Shown: positions 40,552 through 47,217, counted from the stretch's first letter. The stretch: DNA of 64,000 nt from Marinobacter pelagius (GCF_003315345.1 NZ_QNRO01000006.1:62001-126000), one strand, 5' to 3'. A program made the numbers and translations. The notes: generated from the sequence alone by a model not told the origin.

Positions 40552-40944
40552 GCCTGGCATTTGTGAGTTTTGGGTTGGTTTGGTGCAAAGGCCTTGGCAC
40601 CGGGTTTGGCCGCAAAGCCCGCTCACTTTGGTGATCGCCAAGGCCGGAAAATTCGCTGTCTGGCTTGGTTGCCAAAGTGGTCAGCGGTGTTGGTATTTAT
40701 GGCGTGCCCCAGTTGTGGGGCCGTCCGTCTTAAACGGTAATCGGGTCGGCGGCTTTTGAGTTCTGGTTCCTTTCGCCATCGGTCGAGTTGGTGCAAGCTT
40801 TCCGGGAGAGGGCATGCGGCCTTGGGTGTCAGGCGCAACTACGATGGTGAACGGCCATTAACAAGGCGGTCAACCGGACGCCAAAAGCGTACCGCTTTTG
40901 GTTCCCTCCGCTGCGCTCCGGCGCCGGTTACCTCAGCGTTAAAA
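40545..40944 (+). other. Cassette 2: no convincing ORF; covarying-stem family
   Basis: GGCCTTGGC (40590-40598) and GCCAAGGCC (40637-40645) enclose a 38-nt loop. Downstream the frame MACPSCGAVRLKR-stop (40699-40740) aligns with cassette 1's CPNRGAVRRKF-stop, with mostly third-position differences. A start in that frame at 40549 is stopped after five codons, so if it was a gene it is broken. Confidence 0.6.
40856..40944 (+). repeat. attC 2
   Basis: CATTAAC to GTTAAAA, 89 bp, with CCGGACGCCAAAAGCG/CGCTTTTGG inner palindrome. Nearly identical to attC 6. Confidence 0.9.
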
Positions 40945-40961
40945 GTACAAGGAAGCATCAA

Positions 40962-41276
40962 ATGGAATTTGTCGAAATCGAGCTAACCCAAGGCAATATC
41001 AACAACAATCACCTTTACCTGTCATCGGTGGTCGAGTTTTTTCCGCCAGACTCTATCGGGGGCAGCAACGAAGGTAGCCTCGCTCCGAGAGTCCTCGAAG
41101 TTCACAGCGGCATCGCTTCACCGGTTCGCACCGACATCGCAGGCGATAAGAAAATTTTTCGCCGCCGGGCTTGGGTAGGTGAGTTTTTCGAGGTTCATAA
41201 TTTGGCCGCAGGTGATCGGGTGGTAATCGAGAAAACGGGCACAGACCGCTATCACGTCTACCCGAAGCGAACCTAA
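40962..41276 (+). CDS. Cassette 3 protein, unknown, possible small beta-barrel
   Basis: 104 residues. Starts with VEIELTQGNINNNHLYL. The C-terminal part IFRRRAWVGEFFEVHNLAAGDRVVIEK then TGTDRYHVYP has the R-x-W-x-x-x-F...GD-x-V-x-I rhythm seen in B3/EcoRII-N-like DNA-binding barrels attached to restriction or methyltransferase proteins. That similarity is my impression only. AAGGAAGCATCAA lies just upstream of the ATG. Complete cassette between attC 2 and attC 3. Confidence 0.7.
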   Translation: MEFVEIELTQGNINNNHLYLSSVVEFFPPDSIGGSNEGSLAPRVLEVHSGIASPVRTDIAGDKKIFRRRAWVGEFFEVHNLAAGDRVVIEKTGTDRYHVYPKRT

Positions 41277-41278
41277 TC

Positions 41279-41379
41279 TTTTAACAAGTCGCTGTAGTAC
41301 GCGGCCGATGGCCGCCGGACGCCCTTTTCATTGCGGCTTCGCCTCCATTACAAGGGCGCCGCTAAGCTCAGCGTTATGT
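41279..41379 (+). repeat. attC 3
   Basis: TTTTAAC to GTTATGT, 101 bp; shares GATGGCCGCCGGACGCCCTT with attC 10. Confidence 0.9.
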
Positions 41380-41402
41380 GGGCGTTCCCATAGAGAATCC
41401 AT

Positions 41403-41750
41403 ATGGCATTCAGTGAGTTTGAAGCAAAGAAAATTGAGCGGGCCGCGTCTGAGTTTCTTGAAAACCGGAGACCGCCAGTCGAGATCAGACCCAAATTAGA
41501 TCTCGACGTTCGAGTTTCCGGCCAAAGCGTGCAGATTGTCGAGATTCGCCCTCATTTCCGCGAGCCGTCCACGATCATTGAGTCGCCGGTGGCAAAAGCG
41601 ACCTACGTTAAGAAATCTCAACGCTGGAAGATTTACTGGATGCGCAGCGATTTAAAGTGGCATTCGTACACGCCAGAACCTGAGTCACGCTCCATCGAAG
41701 AATTTTTTGCTATCGTGAATGCCGACGAGAATGGCTGTTTCTTCGGGTAG
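41403..41750 (+). CDS. DUF3024 domain protein (cassette 4)
   Basis: 115 residues matching DUF3024 along the whole length: an N-terminal helix FEAKKIERAASEFLE, then LDVRVSGQSVQIVEIRPHF, VAKATYVKKSQRWKIYWMRS, DLKWHSYTP and the C-terminal ENGCFFG. DUF3024 proteins are frequent integron cargo and of unknown function; the invariant W, K-W-H and CFFG residues are all kept, so the gene looks intact. Confidence 0.88.
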   Translation: MAFSEFEAKKIERAASEFLENRRPPVEIRPKLDLDVRVSGQSVQIVEIRPHFREPSTIIESPVAKATYVKKSQRWKIYWMRSDLKWHSYTPEPESRSIEEFFAIVNADENGCFFG

Positions 41751-41751
41751 C

Positions 41752-41838
41752 ACATAACCAGTCATTCAAGTTCGTTCCCGGCCTGGCGGCCGTCCACCGG
41801 ACGCCCTAGTCGGGCGCCGCTTAATATTGGCGTTATAT
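41752..41838 (+). repeat. attC 4
   Basis: ACATAAC to GTTATAT, 87 bp; the GGCCTGGCGGCCGTCCACCG-type family shared with attC 13, 14 and 15. Confidence 0.9.
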
Positions 41839-42258
41839 CCCGCTGGGTGGAATATTTGTGGGTGGTTGTCGTTGATGGGCTTTGGCGTCAGTCATCCAGC
41901 AAGTCCAAGCTCCGTTAATGGCCAAAGCCAGAAACTTGGGCTGTCGTGGTTGGCTGCCCGCGTGGTAACAAGATTTGTCGGCAGCTTGGTAGCCGCGGTC
42001 GGTAGGGCAATCCGTCGCGAACAAATCGCCAATCAATCACCACGTGCCACGGCGCTTGGTGCATCGGTTTGAGGACTGGGGAGATTTCAGCCGCCTGCTA
42101 AGTCTGGCAGGTGCAAAAAGCAGTTGGCGGTGGCAAGGTTGTGCGGCAGTGTTTGGATATAACAATTCGCTCAAGTACGTTTCGGGCCTAGGGCCCTCCA
42201 CCGGACCGGTTTTCGGCGCGGTTGCGCCCAAAACCGGCCGCTTAGCTCTGCGTTATAC
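41832..42258 (+). other. Cassette 5: no convincing ORF; covarying-stem family
   Basis: About 325 bp before its attC. The stem is GGCTTTGGC (41878-41886) with GCCAAAGCC (41921-41929), loop 34 nt: the same stem as in cassettes 1 and 2 with one C-G pair changed to T-A. An open frame of 81 codons exists but begins at TTG inside the preceding attC and has no ribosome-binding site, so I do not call a gene. Confidence 0.6.
42157..42258 (+). repeat. attC 5
   Basis: ATATAAC to GTTATAC, 102 bp, with a CCGGTTTTCGGCGCGG/ CCAAAACCGG inner palindrome. Confidence 0.9.
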
Positions 42259-42271
42259 ACATTGCGATCAG

Positions 42272-42346
42272 AACAATTTGTAGCCGAAACGCTTCTTAGC
42301 GTCTCTCGGAGGTAGCCTCCCGGGACTGATGATGGCAGGCATTGTT
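42272..42346 (+). ncRNA. Hammerhead ribozyme A (type II, stem II open)
   Basis: Order: stem II (AACAAT...GCC), GAAA (42286-42289), stem III CGCT-TCTT-AGCG, UC with predicted cleavage after C42303, stem I TCTCGGAGG-TAG-CCTCCCGGGA (one bulged C, one G-U), CTGATGA (42326-42332), stem II return GGC...ATTGTT. All conserved core bases are present. The one departure is an unpaired U (42333) between A9 and stem II, which could lower activity. Embedded 14 nt after attC 5. Confidence 0.8.
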
Positions 42347-42439
42347 TTTGTCGTAGTAGATCCGTCCAATTTTTGGACTCAATATCTGTGGTCAGAAATA
42401 ATCAACCGATCATCGTCACTACTAGGGGAGGGTTTGCTT

Positions 42440-42556
42440 ATGGTTATGAAGGTTCAACGAGAAACTAAGTCATTTGCTAAATATCTTGCCAAAGCCATCC
42501 ATTGGTTTTGGGAGGTCTACCTCCCTTCCAGGCTAAGCCTGCTGATGAGTCGGTGA
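42440..42556 (+). CDS. Possible 38-residue small protein between the ribozymes
   Basis: ATG with GGGGAGGG 7 nt upstream, encoding MVMKVQRETKSFAKYLAK then AIHWFWEVYLPSRLSLLMSR. The C-terminal half is amphipathic and aromatic, as in small membrane-active peptides. The last codons and stop lie inside ribozyme B, so self-cleavage would remove the stop codon from the message. It could equally be chance; the good ribosome-binding site is the only support. Confidence 0.3.
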   Translation: MVMKVQRETKSFAKYLAKAIHWFWEVYLPSRLSLLMSR

Positions 42557-42579
42557 AACTCCGACGAAAAGGGGAGACC
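42514..42579 (+). ncRNA. Hammerhead ribozyme B (type III, stem III open)
   Basis: Stem III 5' strand GGTCT-ACC-TCCCTT, then C with cleavage predicted after C42528; stem I CAGGC-TAA-GCCTG; CTGATGA (42542-42548); stem II GTCGG-TGAAACT-CCGAC; GAAA (42566-42569); stem III 3' strand AGGGGAGACC pairing back across a 3-nt bulge. Every invariant core position (C3 U4 G5 A6 G8 A9, G12 A13 A14, A15.1-U16.1, H17) fits. attC 6 starts 6 nt downstream. Confidence 0.93.
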
Positions 42580-42585
42580 GAGAGT

Positions 42586-42675
42586 GTATAACCAAGCGGT
42601 CAACCGGACGCCAAAAGCGTGCCGCTTTTGGTTTCCTCCGCTGCGCTCCGGCGCCGGTTACCGCAGGCGTTAGGG
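42586..42675 (+). repeat. attC 6
   Basis: GTATAAC to GTTAGGG, 90 bp; near-copy of attC 2. Confidence 0.9.
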
Positions 42676-42682
42676 AGAAAGA

Positions 42683-43279
42683 ATGGCTGAGTCTTTGCAG
42701 ATAGCCTTCTACATAGTCAGTCCGATCGGGACATCTCTTGCCGTTGCAACGGCGTACTACGCGATTTACCGTCAGACAAAGCCTTGTGTCGTTGTCTATT
42801 ATGAGCCGAATCCTGACACTGCCAGCCTGATTGATCTTGTGATTCGCAATATCGGAACTGGCACGGCGCGGGACATTTCCTTTTCCGATTCACTTCCCAT
42901 TTTATGCTGGGGAATCGATAAGGCTGATAACAGCGAAAGCAAGCAGATTGATCATCGAATTCCTTTTCTAGCGCCAGGCAAAGAGCTTAGGTTCAATGCT
43001 GGTCAATATGGTGGTCTTAAAGATCGAGTGAAGGATGGAATCTCTGTCAGTCCGAACTACACCTTTCGGACTCCATTACGTTCGGGCAAAAAGGGCACTG
43101 ACGCCTCAATGCTGGATGTAAATTACATGCAACATGCTGGAACAAAAAATAGCGCAGCTCAGGATCTTTCTGATGCTCTGAAAGGACGGAACCACACTGT
43201 ATTCATCCAGATGAACAAGAGCTTGGCGAGTATTAGCAAATCGTTATCGGAACTGTCAGACAAGAGGGATGATGCCTAG
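42683..43279 (+). CDS. Cassette 7: membrane-anchored protein of unknown function
   Basis: 198 residues. One N-terminal helix (FYIVSPIGTSLAVATAYYAIY) precedes a beta-rich domain whose DLVIRNIGTGTARDISFSDS segment recalls Ig-like or FN3-like folds seen in proteins of the 'RNxGxGxA' kind. The C-terminus is a Ser/Lys-rich helix. GGAGAAAG sits upstream of the ATG. Base composition is more AT-rich than the core genome. Unknown function. Confidence 0.75.
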   Translation: MAESLQIAFYIVSPIGTSLAVATAYYAIYRQTKPCVVVYYEPNPDTASLIDLVIRNIGTGTARDISFSDSLPILCWGIDKADNSESKQIDHRIPFLAPGKELRFNAGQYGGLKDRVKDGISVSPNYTFRTPLRSGKKGTDASMLDVNYMQHAGTKNSAAQDLSDALKGRNHTVFIQMNKSLASISKSLSELSDKRDDA

Positions 43280-43282
43280 CCT

Positions 43283-43366
43283 CCCTAACCATTGCAGGCA
43301 CGGCGACGCCCATTACATTGCGCCTTTGGCTCCATTCCATGGGCGCGCATGCTGCAGGCGTTAGAG
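43283..43366 (+). repeat. attC 7
   Basis: CCCTAAC to GTTAGAG, 84 bp; the GGCACGGCGACGCC...GGCGCGCATGCTGCAGGC family shared with attC 9, 18 and 21. Confidence 0.92.
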
Positions 43367-43397
43367 CTTACTGACCGTACAGGGGGAGTCTGAATTT

Positions 43398-43742
43398 ATG
43401 GAATTGATTCCTCTTCTCGGTGCCGTCTGCACGCTTGCTCTCGGGGTTTTGGGCTTGGTGGCTCCCCGAAAAGTCGCTGACCTTGTCGGTGTTGCCCCAG
43501 AGGGAGTGCTGGGGCTATCGGAAATCCGTGCCACTTACGGCGGGATTTTTATCGGTTTGGGTGCAGCATGTTTGTGGTTTCAGCAGTCAGGGGTTTACGT
43601 TGCGGTTGGGTTCGCATGGTTATTAGCGGCGGTGTCCCGCATTGTCTCAATTTTTCTGGATCGGTCTTTCAGCAGCAAAAATGTAGGCGGGGTAATTGTC
43701 GAGGCAGGTATCGGCCTTTTGCTGGTTGCTGGCCTGCTCTAA
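43398..43742 (+). CDS. DUF4345-like membrane protein (cassette 8)
   Basis: 114 residues with four hydrophobic helices. The conserved middle LSEIRATYGGIFIGLGAACLWF, here in parts LSEIRATYGG and FIGLGAACL, fits DUF4345, a family of small four-helix membrane proteins of unknown role common in Proteobacteria. The stop codon is the start of attC 8 (TAA of CTCTAAC). Intact. Confidence 0.8.
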   Translation: MELIPLLGAVCTLALGVLGLVAPRKVADLVGVAPEGVLGLSEIRATYGGIFIGLGAACLWFQQSGVYVAVGFAWLLAAVSRIVSIFLDRSFSSKNVGGVIVEAGIGLLLVAGLL

Positions 43743-43814
43743 CCATTCATTCAAGTACCACAATTTTTACACCGCTTCGCGGCTCCAAAATTGCCGCAAA
43801 GCGCTGCGTTAGGC
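43737..43814 (+). repeat. attC 8
   Basis: CTCTAAC to GTTAGGC, 78 bp, with CAATTTTTA/CCAAAATTG inner palindrome. Confidence 0.9.
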
Positions 43815-43835
43815 TCAAATAACAATGGAGAATTC

Positions 43836-44672
43836 ATGGAGTTTTTGAAGGGTGCAAAGGATCTAGCTAGAAACCCTCTGGGGATAATAGCTCTGTTTAT
43901 TTCTCTGATTTACGGATTCGCGAGCCTGTTACTGAATTCTTCCGCTGACAAGCTGACTGAAGCAGAGCGATGGCCGCTAATTCTCTTTATTGTCGGCTTT
44001 CCTATTCTAGTCTTGGGTGCCTTCTATAAACTTGTTACCGACCACCACGGGAAACTATACGCACCTGGTGATTTTAAAGACGACAGATCTTTTCTACGTA
44101 CGCTTTCACCAGCAGAACAAGAAAGACGCTTGGAGAAAGAAGTAAAGGAATCCTTCGGAGATGATGAGTCAGATTACGACGATACAGCCGATGATTCTGG
44201 GTCAACCCAGACACCGGATGGCTCCAAGTCTAAGACATCTACGGAGGATGAAAATCTGTTGCGCCGACAGGAGTACCAAAAGTTTAGACAAGAACTGAAG
44301 GATGTAGAAAGCGCGGTAATCAATAAGATAGCGGCCGAATATAAGGTTCCCGTCGACCAAAACGTTGGAATTGGAGAAACTGATGCGTATTTTGACGCTT
44401 TTCTACAAACTTCTGCTCCACCGTTTACGTTCATTGAAGTAAAAGCTCTTAAAAATCCGACATCTGCCATGATGATGATCGACAGAATTTTATACAACGC
44501 AGTAGTGGCAGATAAGTTTTTCGACGCTAAATTCAAGCTTATTATCGCGGTTGTCTACTATTTCGATGACCAACAGTTGCAGCGCGTGGAGAGGCACTGG
44601 AAAAAGCGTGTCAGTCGATGTCCAGCCGATGTTGAAGTAAGGTTTATTCCCAGGGGTGATATCGAAGCCTAA
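43836..44672 (+). CDS. Cassette 9: membrane-anchored PD-(D/E)XK-like protein
   Basis: 278 residues. Two N-terminal membrane helices (16-33 and 47-64) are followed by an acidic linker (105-140) and a C-terminal domain with the restriction-endonuclease-like pattern: a helix with Glu158 (DVESAVINKIAAEY), Asp187 (ETDAYFDAFL), then Glu201-Val-Lys203 (FTFIEVKAL), and a following helix-strand LILYNAVV..LIIAVVYYF. A membrane-tethered nuclease is the inference; a mechanism such as defence against phage is speculation. The ATG has GGAG at 5-nt spacing. Confidence 0.75.
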   Translation: MEFLKGAKDLARNPLGIIALFISLIYGFASLLLNSSADKLTEAERWPLILFIVGFPILVLGAFYKLVTDHHGKLYAPGDFKDDRSFLRTLSPAEQERRLEKEVKESFGDDESDYDDTADDSGSTQTPDGSKSKTSTEDENLLRRQEYQKFRQELKDVESAVINKIAAEYKVPVDQNVGIGETDAYFDAFLQTSAPPFTFIEVKALKNPTSAMMMIDRILYNAVVADKFFDAKFKLIIAVVYYFDDQQLQRVERHWKKRVSRCPADVEVRFIPRGDIEA

Positions 44673-44750
44673 CCAGAGCAGGCACGGCGACGCCCCTTAC
44701 ATTGCGCCTTCGGCTCCATTCCAGAGGCGCGCATGCTGCTAGCGTTAAAT
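44667..44750 (+). repeat. attC 9
   Basis: GCCTAAC to GTTAAAT, 84 bp; same family as attC 7. Confidence 0.92.
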
Positions 44751-45210
44751 GTCTATGATCGATCACGATAAATTCCGGGCCTTGGTCACTCAGCTATACG
44801 CCACGGTCAATGAGTTGGAGGCCATGTTCCCGGGCAGGCACTTCACCCCGGATGGTCATATGGTTGGCAGTTTGGGTGAATGCCTCGTGGCCGATGCCTA
44901 CAATCTGGATCTGAAGACAGCGTCCAACAAAGGCTATGACGCTGTCACCGAAACCGGCTTAGAAGTTGAGATCAAGGCTACGCAGTCAAGCTCTGTAGCG
45001 TTCCGTAGTCAGCCACAGCATACGATCATCATTAAGATCCTGCGTGACGGAACATTCGAAGAAATTTACAACGGGCCAGGAGCCCTTGTTTGGGAGCAGT
45101 TCACAGGTAAACGGCTACCGAGTAATGGCCAGTTTCAAGTCTCTCTCAACAAACTCCGGCAACTGAATCAAACCGTGGCTCAAGCAGACCGTGTGCCTAG
45201 AGCCATTTAA
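44749..45210 (+). CDS. Cassette 10: DUF6998-like, PD-(D/E)XK-type protein
   Basis: 153 residues. Glu44 in a GSLGECLVADAYNL helix, Asp64 in NKGYDAVTE, and Glu74-Ile-Lys76 in LEVEIKATQ give the full PD-(D/E)XK pattern; the next strand IIIKILRDGTFEEIYNG is typical of the family, which I associate with DUF6998. Substrate unknown. The ATG overlaps the end of attC 9 by 2 nt, so the ribosome-binding site must lie in the attC or a second ATG six bases on is used. Confidence 0.78.
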   Translation: MSMIDHDKFRALVTQLYATVNELEAMFPGRHFTPDGHMVGSLGECLVADAYNLDLKTASNKGYDAVTETGLEVEIKATQSSSVAFRSQPQHTIIIKILRDGTFEEIYNGPGALVWEQFTGKRLPSNGQFQVSLNKLRQLNQTVAQADRVPRAI

Positions 45211-45306
45211 CAAGGCGCAGCAGTTCGCGGCTGATGGCCGCCGGACGCCCTTTACGTGGCTCCTTCGTCGCCACTCCAAGGTCGCCGCTGTGCTTCGGTG
45301 TTAGCA
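45205..45306 (+). repeat. attC 10
   Basis: ATTTAAC to GTTAGCA, 102 bp; related to attC 3. Confidence 0.88.
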
Positions 45307-45343
45307 AGATGCCAATAGGCACACACTCTGCTAGACTCCTCCC

Positions 45344-45616
45344 ATGAAGCAAATTAACTGGAATGCTGAAAAAAACCAGCAGTTGATGAGCGAGCGCGGA
45401 GTTTCCTTCGAAGATGTCCTGTTTGCTCTTCAGTCTGGTGGTTTACTTGATGATGGACCTCACCCCAACAGGGACAAGTACCCGAATCAACGCCTGCTTG
45501 TGGTTCGGATTGACGATTACGCCTGGCTGGTGCCGTACGTCGAGAATGATCGAGAGATTTTTCTCAAAACGGTCATCCCCAGTCGCAGGGCCACCAAGAC
45601 ATTTCTAGGGGGGTAG
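45344..45616 (+). CDS. BrnT-family toxin (cassette 11)
   Basis: 90-residue RelE-fold ribonuclease toxin. The pattern INWNAEKNQQLMSERGVSFEDVLFAL, shown here as KQINWNAEKN and GVSFEDVLFAL, is the BrnT start; a Tyr/Arg-rich core (RLLVVRIDDYAWLVPYVE) and the C-terminal KTVIPSRRATK match. Toxin first, antitoxin second (1-nt gap) is the BrnTA order. Read in the array direction with its own AT-rich upstream region. Confidence 0.85.
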   Translation: MKQINWNAEKNQQLMSERGVSFEDVLFALQSGGLLDDGPHPNRDKYPNQRLLVVRIDDYAWLVPYVENDREIFLKTVIPSRRATKTFLGG

Positions 45617-45617
45617 C

Positions 45618-45920
45618 ATGGCCAAAACCAAATTAGATCCCGAAGAGCAAGAGCTGCTGGAGGCTTACGAATCCGGAGAGTTCGAGTCAGATCTGGATGC
45701 CGATCGCCGGGAGTACCTGACGAAGGCAGCGGAAGAAACGTTCAAGAAAGACAAGCGGATAAATATACGCATCTCCAGTCGCGACCTGGAGGCACTTCAG
45801 CGTCGGGCGTTGGAAGAGGGGCTTCCTTACCAGTCCTTGGTTTCCAGTGTCCTGCACAAGTATGTCTCCGGCGGCCTCAAGGACGTTTCTGCTAACAAGT
45901 CAGGCCAGCGGACGCGCTAA
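45618..45920 (+). CDS. BrnA-like/CopG-type antitoxin (cassette 11)
   Basis: 100 residues. The N-terminal DPEEQELLEAYESGEFES motif and the RHH segment KRINIRISSRDLEALQRRALEEGLPYQSLVSSVLHKY, shown as RINIRISSRDLEALQ and GLPYQSLVSSVLHKY, match CopG-family antitoxins paired with BrnT/RelE-fold toxins. The last residues are encoded within attC 11, so that attC overlaps the coding end. Confidence 0.82.
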   Translation: MAKTKLDPEEQELLEAYESGEFESDLDADRREYLTKAAEETFKKDKRINIRISSRDLEALQRRALEEGLPYQSLVSSVLHKYVSGGLKDVSANKSGQRTR

Positions 45921-45947
45921 CGCGCGCCGCTGCCTTCTGCGTTATGT
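45890..45947 (+). repeat. attC 11
   Basis: TGCTAAC to GTTATGT; only 58 bp, with GGACGCGCTAACGCGCGCC as inner part. Confidence 0.85.
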
Positions 45948-45966
45948 AGATACAGGATTTTAGAAC

Positions 45967-46275
45967 ATGGCCATAAGCACTGAAGACCAGAGGATTGCAC
46001 TTGAGCATGTCCAGTTTCAGATCGAACAAGCTATCTATGCTCTTGTCGATAAGAAGAAAGAATTGGAGTCTTCTGAAAGCATTGGAGAAGCACTGCATGT
46101 GGTGAACCTCAGAATAGATGCTCTAGGAAAGGTTTTGAAACACGTAGTATCTCCGCTACACGAAACCTACTCTTTTATTGAGAACGGCTCCGATGCAATA
46201 CAACCGGGCGACTTGACTTCCAACACGGAAGAAATGATCAGAAGGTTCAATCGCGCAATGCTCCAGGGACTTTAG
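45967..46275 (+). CDS. Cassette 12: small helical protein, unknown
   Basis: 102 residues, mostly alpha-helical by composition (IALEHVQFQIEQAIYALVDKKKELE; EALHVVNLRIDALGKVLKHVV in part). No recognisable motif. The start follows TTTTAGAAC without a strong Shine-Dalgarno. Intact cassette between attC 11 and attC 12. Confidence 0.65.
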   Translation: MAISTEDQRIALEHVQFQIEQAIYALVDKKKELESSESIGEALHVVNLRIDALGKVLKHVVSPLHETYSFIENGSDAIQPGDLTSNTEEMIRRFNRAMLQGL

Positions 46276-46295
46276 CGATACGTGAATAAGGTCAT

Positions 46296-46354
46296 ACATA
46301 ACAAGTCACGGAAGGCGGACGCGTGAGACGCGCCGCTTCGTTTTCGCGTTAAAT
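46296..46354 (+). repeat. attC 12
   Basis: ACATAAC to GTTAAAT, 59 bp; short type like attC 11 (GGCGGACGCGTGAGACGCGCC). Confidence 0.85.
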
Positions 46355-46368
46355 GCCTAGAGGGATCT

Positions 46369-46686
46369 ATGTCAGAGATAGCCAAAACTCCTGAGCCGCC
46401 ATATTACGCGGTCATTTTCAGTAGCCATCGCACTGAGGGCGACAGTGGTTACGGGGCAATGGCAGACAGGATGGTTGAGTTGGCTGCAAACCAACCGGGC
46501 TTCTTGGGTATGGAGTCTGTGCGCGAGGATTTAGGTATCACTGTTTCCTATTGGGAGAGCCTGGAGTCCATCACCAATTGGAAAAAGAACGCAGAGCACC
46601 GAGAAGCTCAGAGACTTGGTCGCCAAAAATGGTACTCAAGCTTTCGAGTTCGTGTTGCGAGGGTAGAGCGTGAGTACGGCATTTAA
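46369..46686 (+). CDS. ABM-fold (antibiotic biosynthesis monooxygenase-like) protein, cassette 13
   Basis: 105 residues. The pattern YYAVIFSSHRT...MVELAANQPGFLGMESVRE...ITVSYWESLESITNWKKNAEHREAQRLGR, quoted here as YYAVIFSSHRT, QPGFLGMESVRE, ITVSYWESLES and NAEHREAQ, is the dimeric ferredoxin-like ABM domain. Members cleave heme or oxidise quinones, and many are uncharacterised. Intact; the stop overlaps attC 13. Confidence 0.85.
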   Translation: MSEIAKTPEPPYYAVIFSSHRTEGDSGYGAMADRMVELAANQPGFLGMESVREDLGITVSYWESLESITNWKKNAEHREAQRLGRQKWYSSFRVRVARVEREYGI

Positions 46687-46764
46687 CCAGTCAATTAAGT
46701 TCGTTCCGGCCTGCGGCCTCCACCGGACGCCCTAGTCGGGCGCCGCTTATCATCGGCGTTATAT
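46681..46764 (+). repeat. attC 13
   Basis: ATTTAAC to GTTATAT, 84 bp; same family as attC 4. Confidence 0.92.
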
Positions 46765-46790
46765 TTCTTAAACCTCAATCAAGGAAGATC

Positions 46791-47117
46791 ATGAGAATAT
46801 CGATATTACCCCTAATCGTTCTCTGCCTATTCATGGGCTTCACCTTTTGGGTTATGGCAGGCGCAGACCAGTCACTTCTGGCTTTCGGTGCCCAGCTCAT
46901 GTCCAGCCCAGACACCGCTCAGGTTGTCATTGATCTCTACATTCTGGCCGCGCTGTCTTGTGTCTGGATGTACCAGGATGCCAAAAGCCGTGGCAAAGGT
47001 TTGGGCTATCTCATTCCGTTCTTCGTCGTAACAGCGGTGTTTGTATCTGCTGGACCGCTGCTATATTTGGTGCTGCGTGGCGGGCGAGAGCCGGAAGCCG
47101 AAGCCAGCAAAATATAA
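46791..47117 (+). CDS. Cassette 14: three-helix membrane protein, DUF2834-like
   Basis: 108 residues with three hydrophobic segments (5-25, 45-65, 73-95). CVWMYQDAKSRGKGLGYLIP and AGPLLYLVLRG resemble DUF2834. AGGAAGATC precedes the ATG. Unknown function. Confidence 0.75.
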   Translation: MRISILPLIVLCLFMGFTFWVMAGADQSLLAFGAQLMSSPDTAQVVIDLYILAALSCVWMYQDAKSRGKGLGYLIPFFVVTAVFVSAGPLLYLVLRGGREPEAEASKI

Positions 47118-47196
47118 CAAGTTGTTGTAGTTCGTTACGGCCTGCGGCCTCCACTGGACGCCCCTGTCGGGGCGCCGCTAAACAAAAGCGTTACAC
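47112..47196 (+). repeat. attC 14
   Basis: ATATAAC to GTTACAC, 85 bp; same family as attC 4 and 13. Confidence 0.92.
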
Positions 47197-47217
47197 AGCA
47201 AGGGAGAGTGCGCAGTA

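Larger units (their letters stand above)
42252..42675 (+). other. Cassette 6: ribozyme cassette
   Basis: A complete cassette (attC 5 crossover to attC 6) whose recognisable content is two hammerhead motifs and a small ORF between them. Cleavage at both sites would release an RNA of 225 nt (42304-42528) from any read-through transcript of the array. Confidence 0.8.

Noticed and set aside
40623..40838. 71-codon minus-strand frame in cassette 2
   Set aside because: Same reasons as for cassette 1; ends in low-complexity basic sequence.
41827..42072. 81-codon plus-strand frame in cassette 5
   Set aside because: Starts with TTG inside attC 4 and lacks a ribosome-binding site; kept only as part of the non-coding cassette description.
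42683..43279. Possible third ribozyme near cassette 7
   Set aside because: I looked for CTGATGA with a downstream or upstream GAAA in the other cassettes and found no second element completing a hammerhead core.
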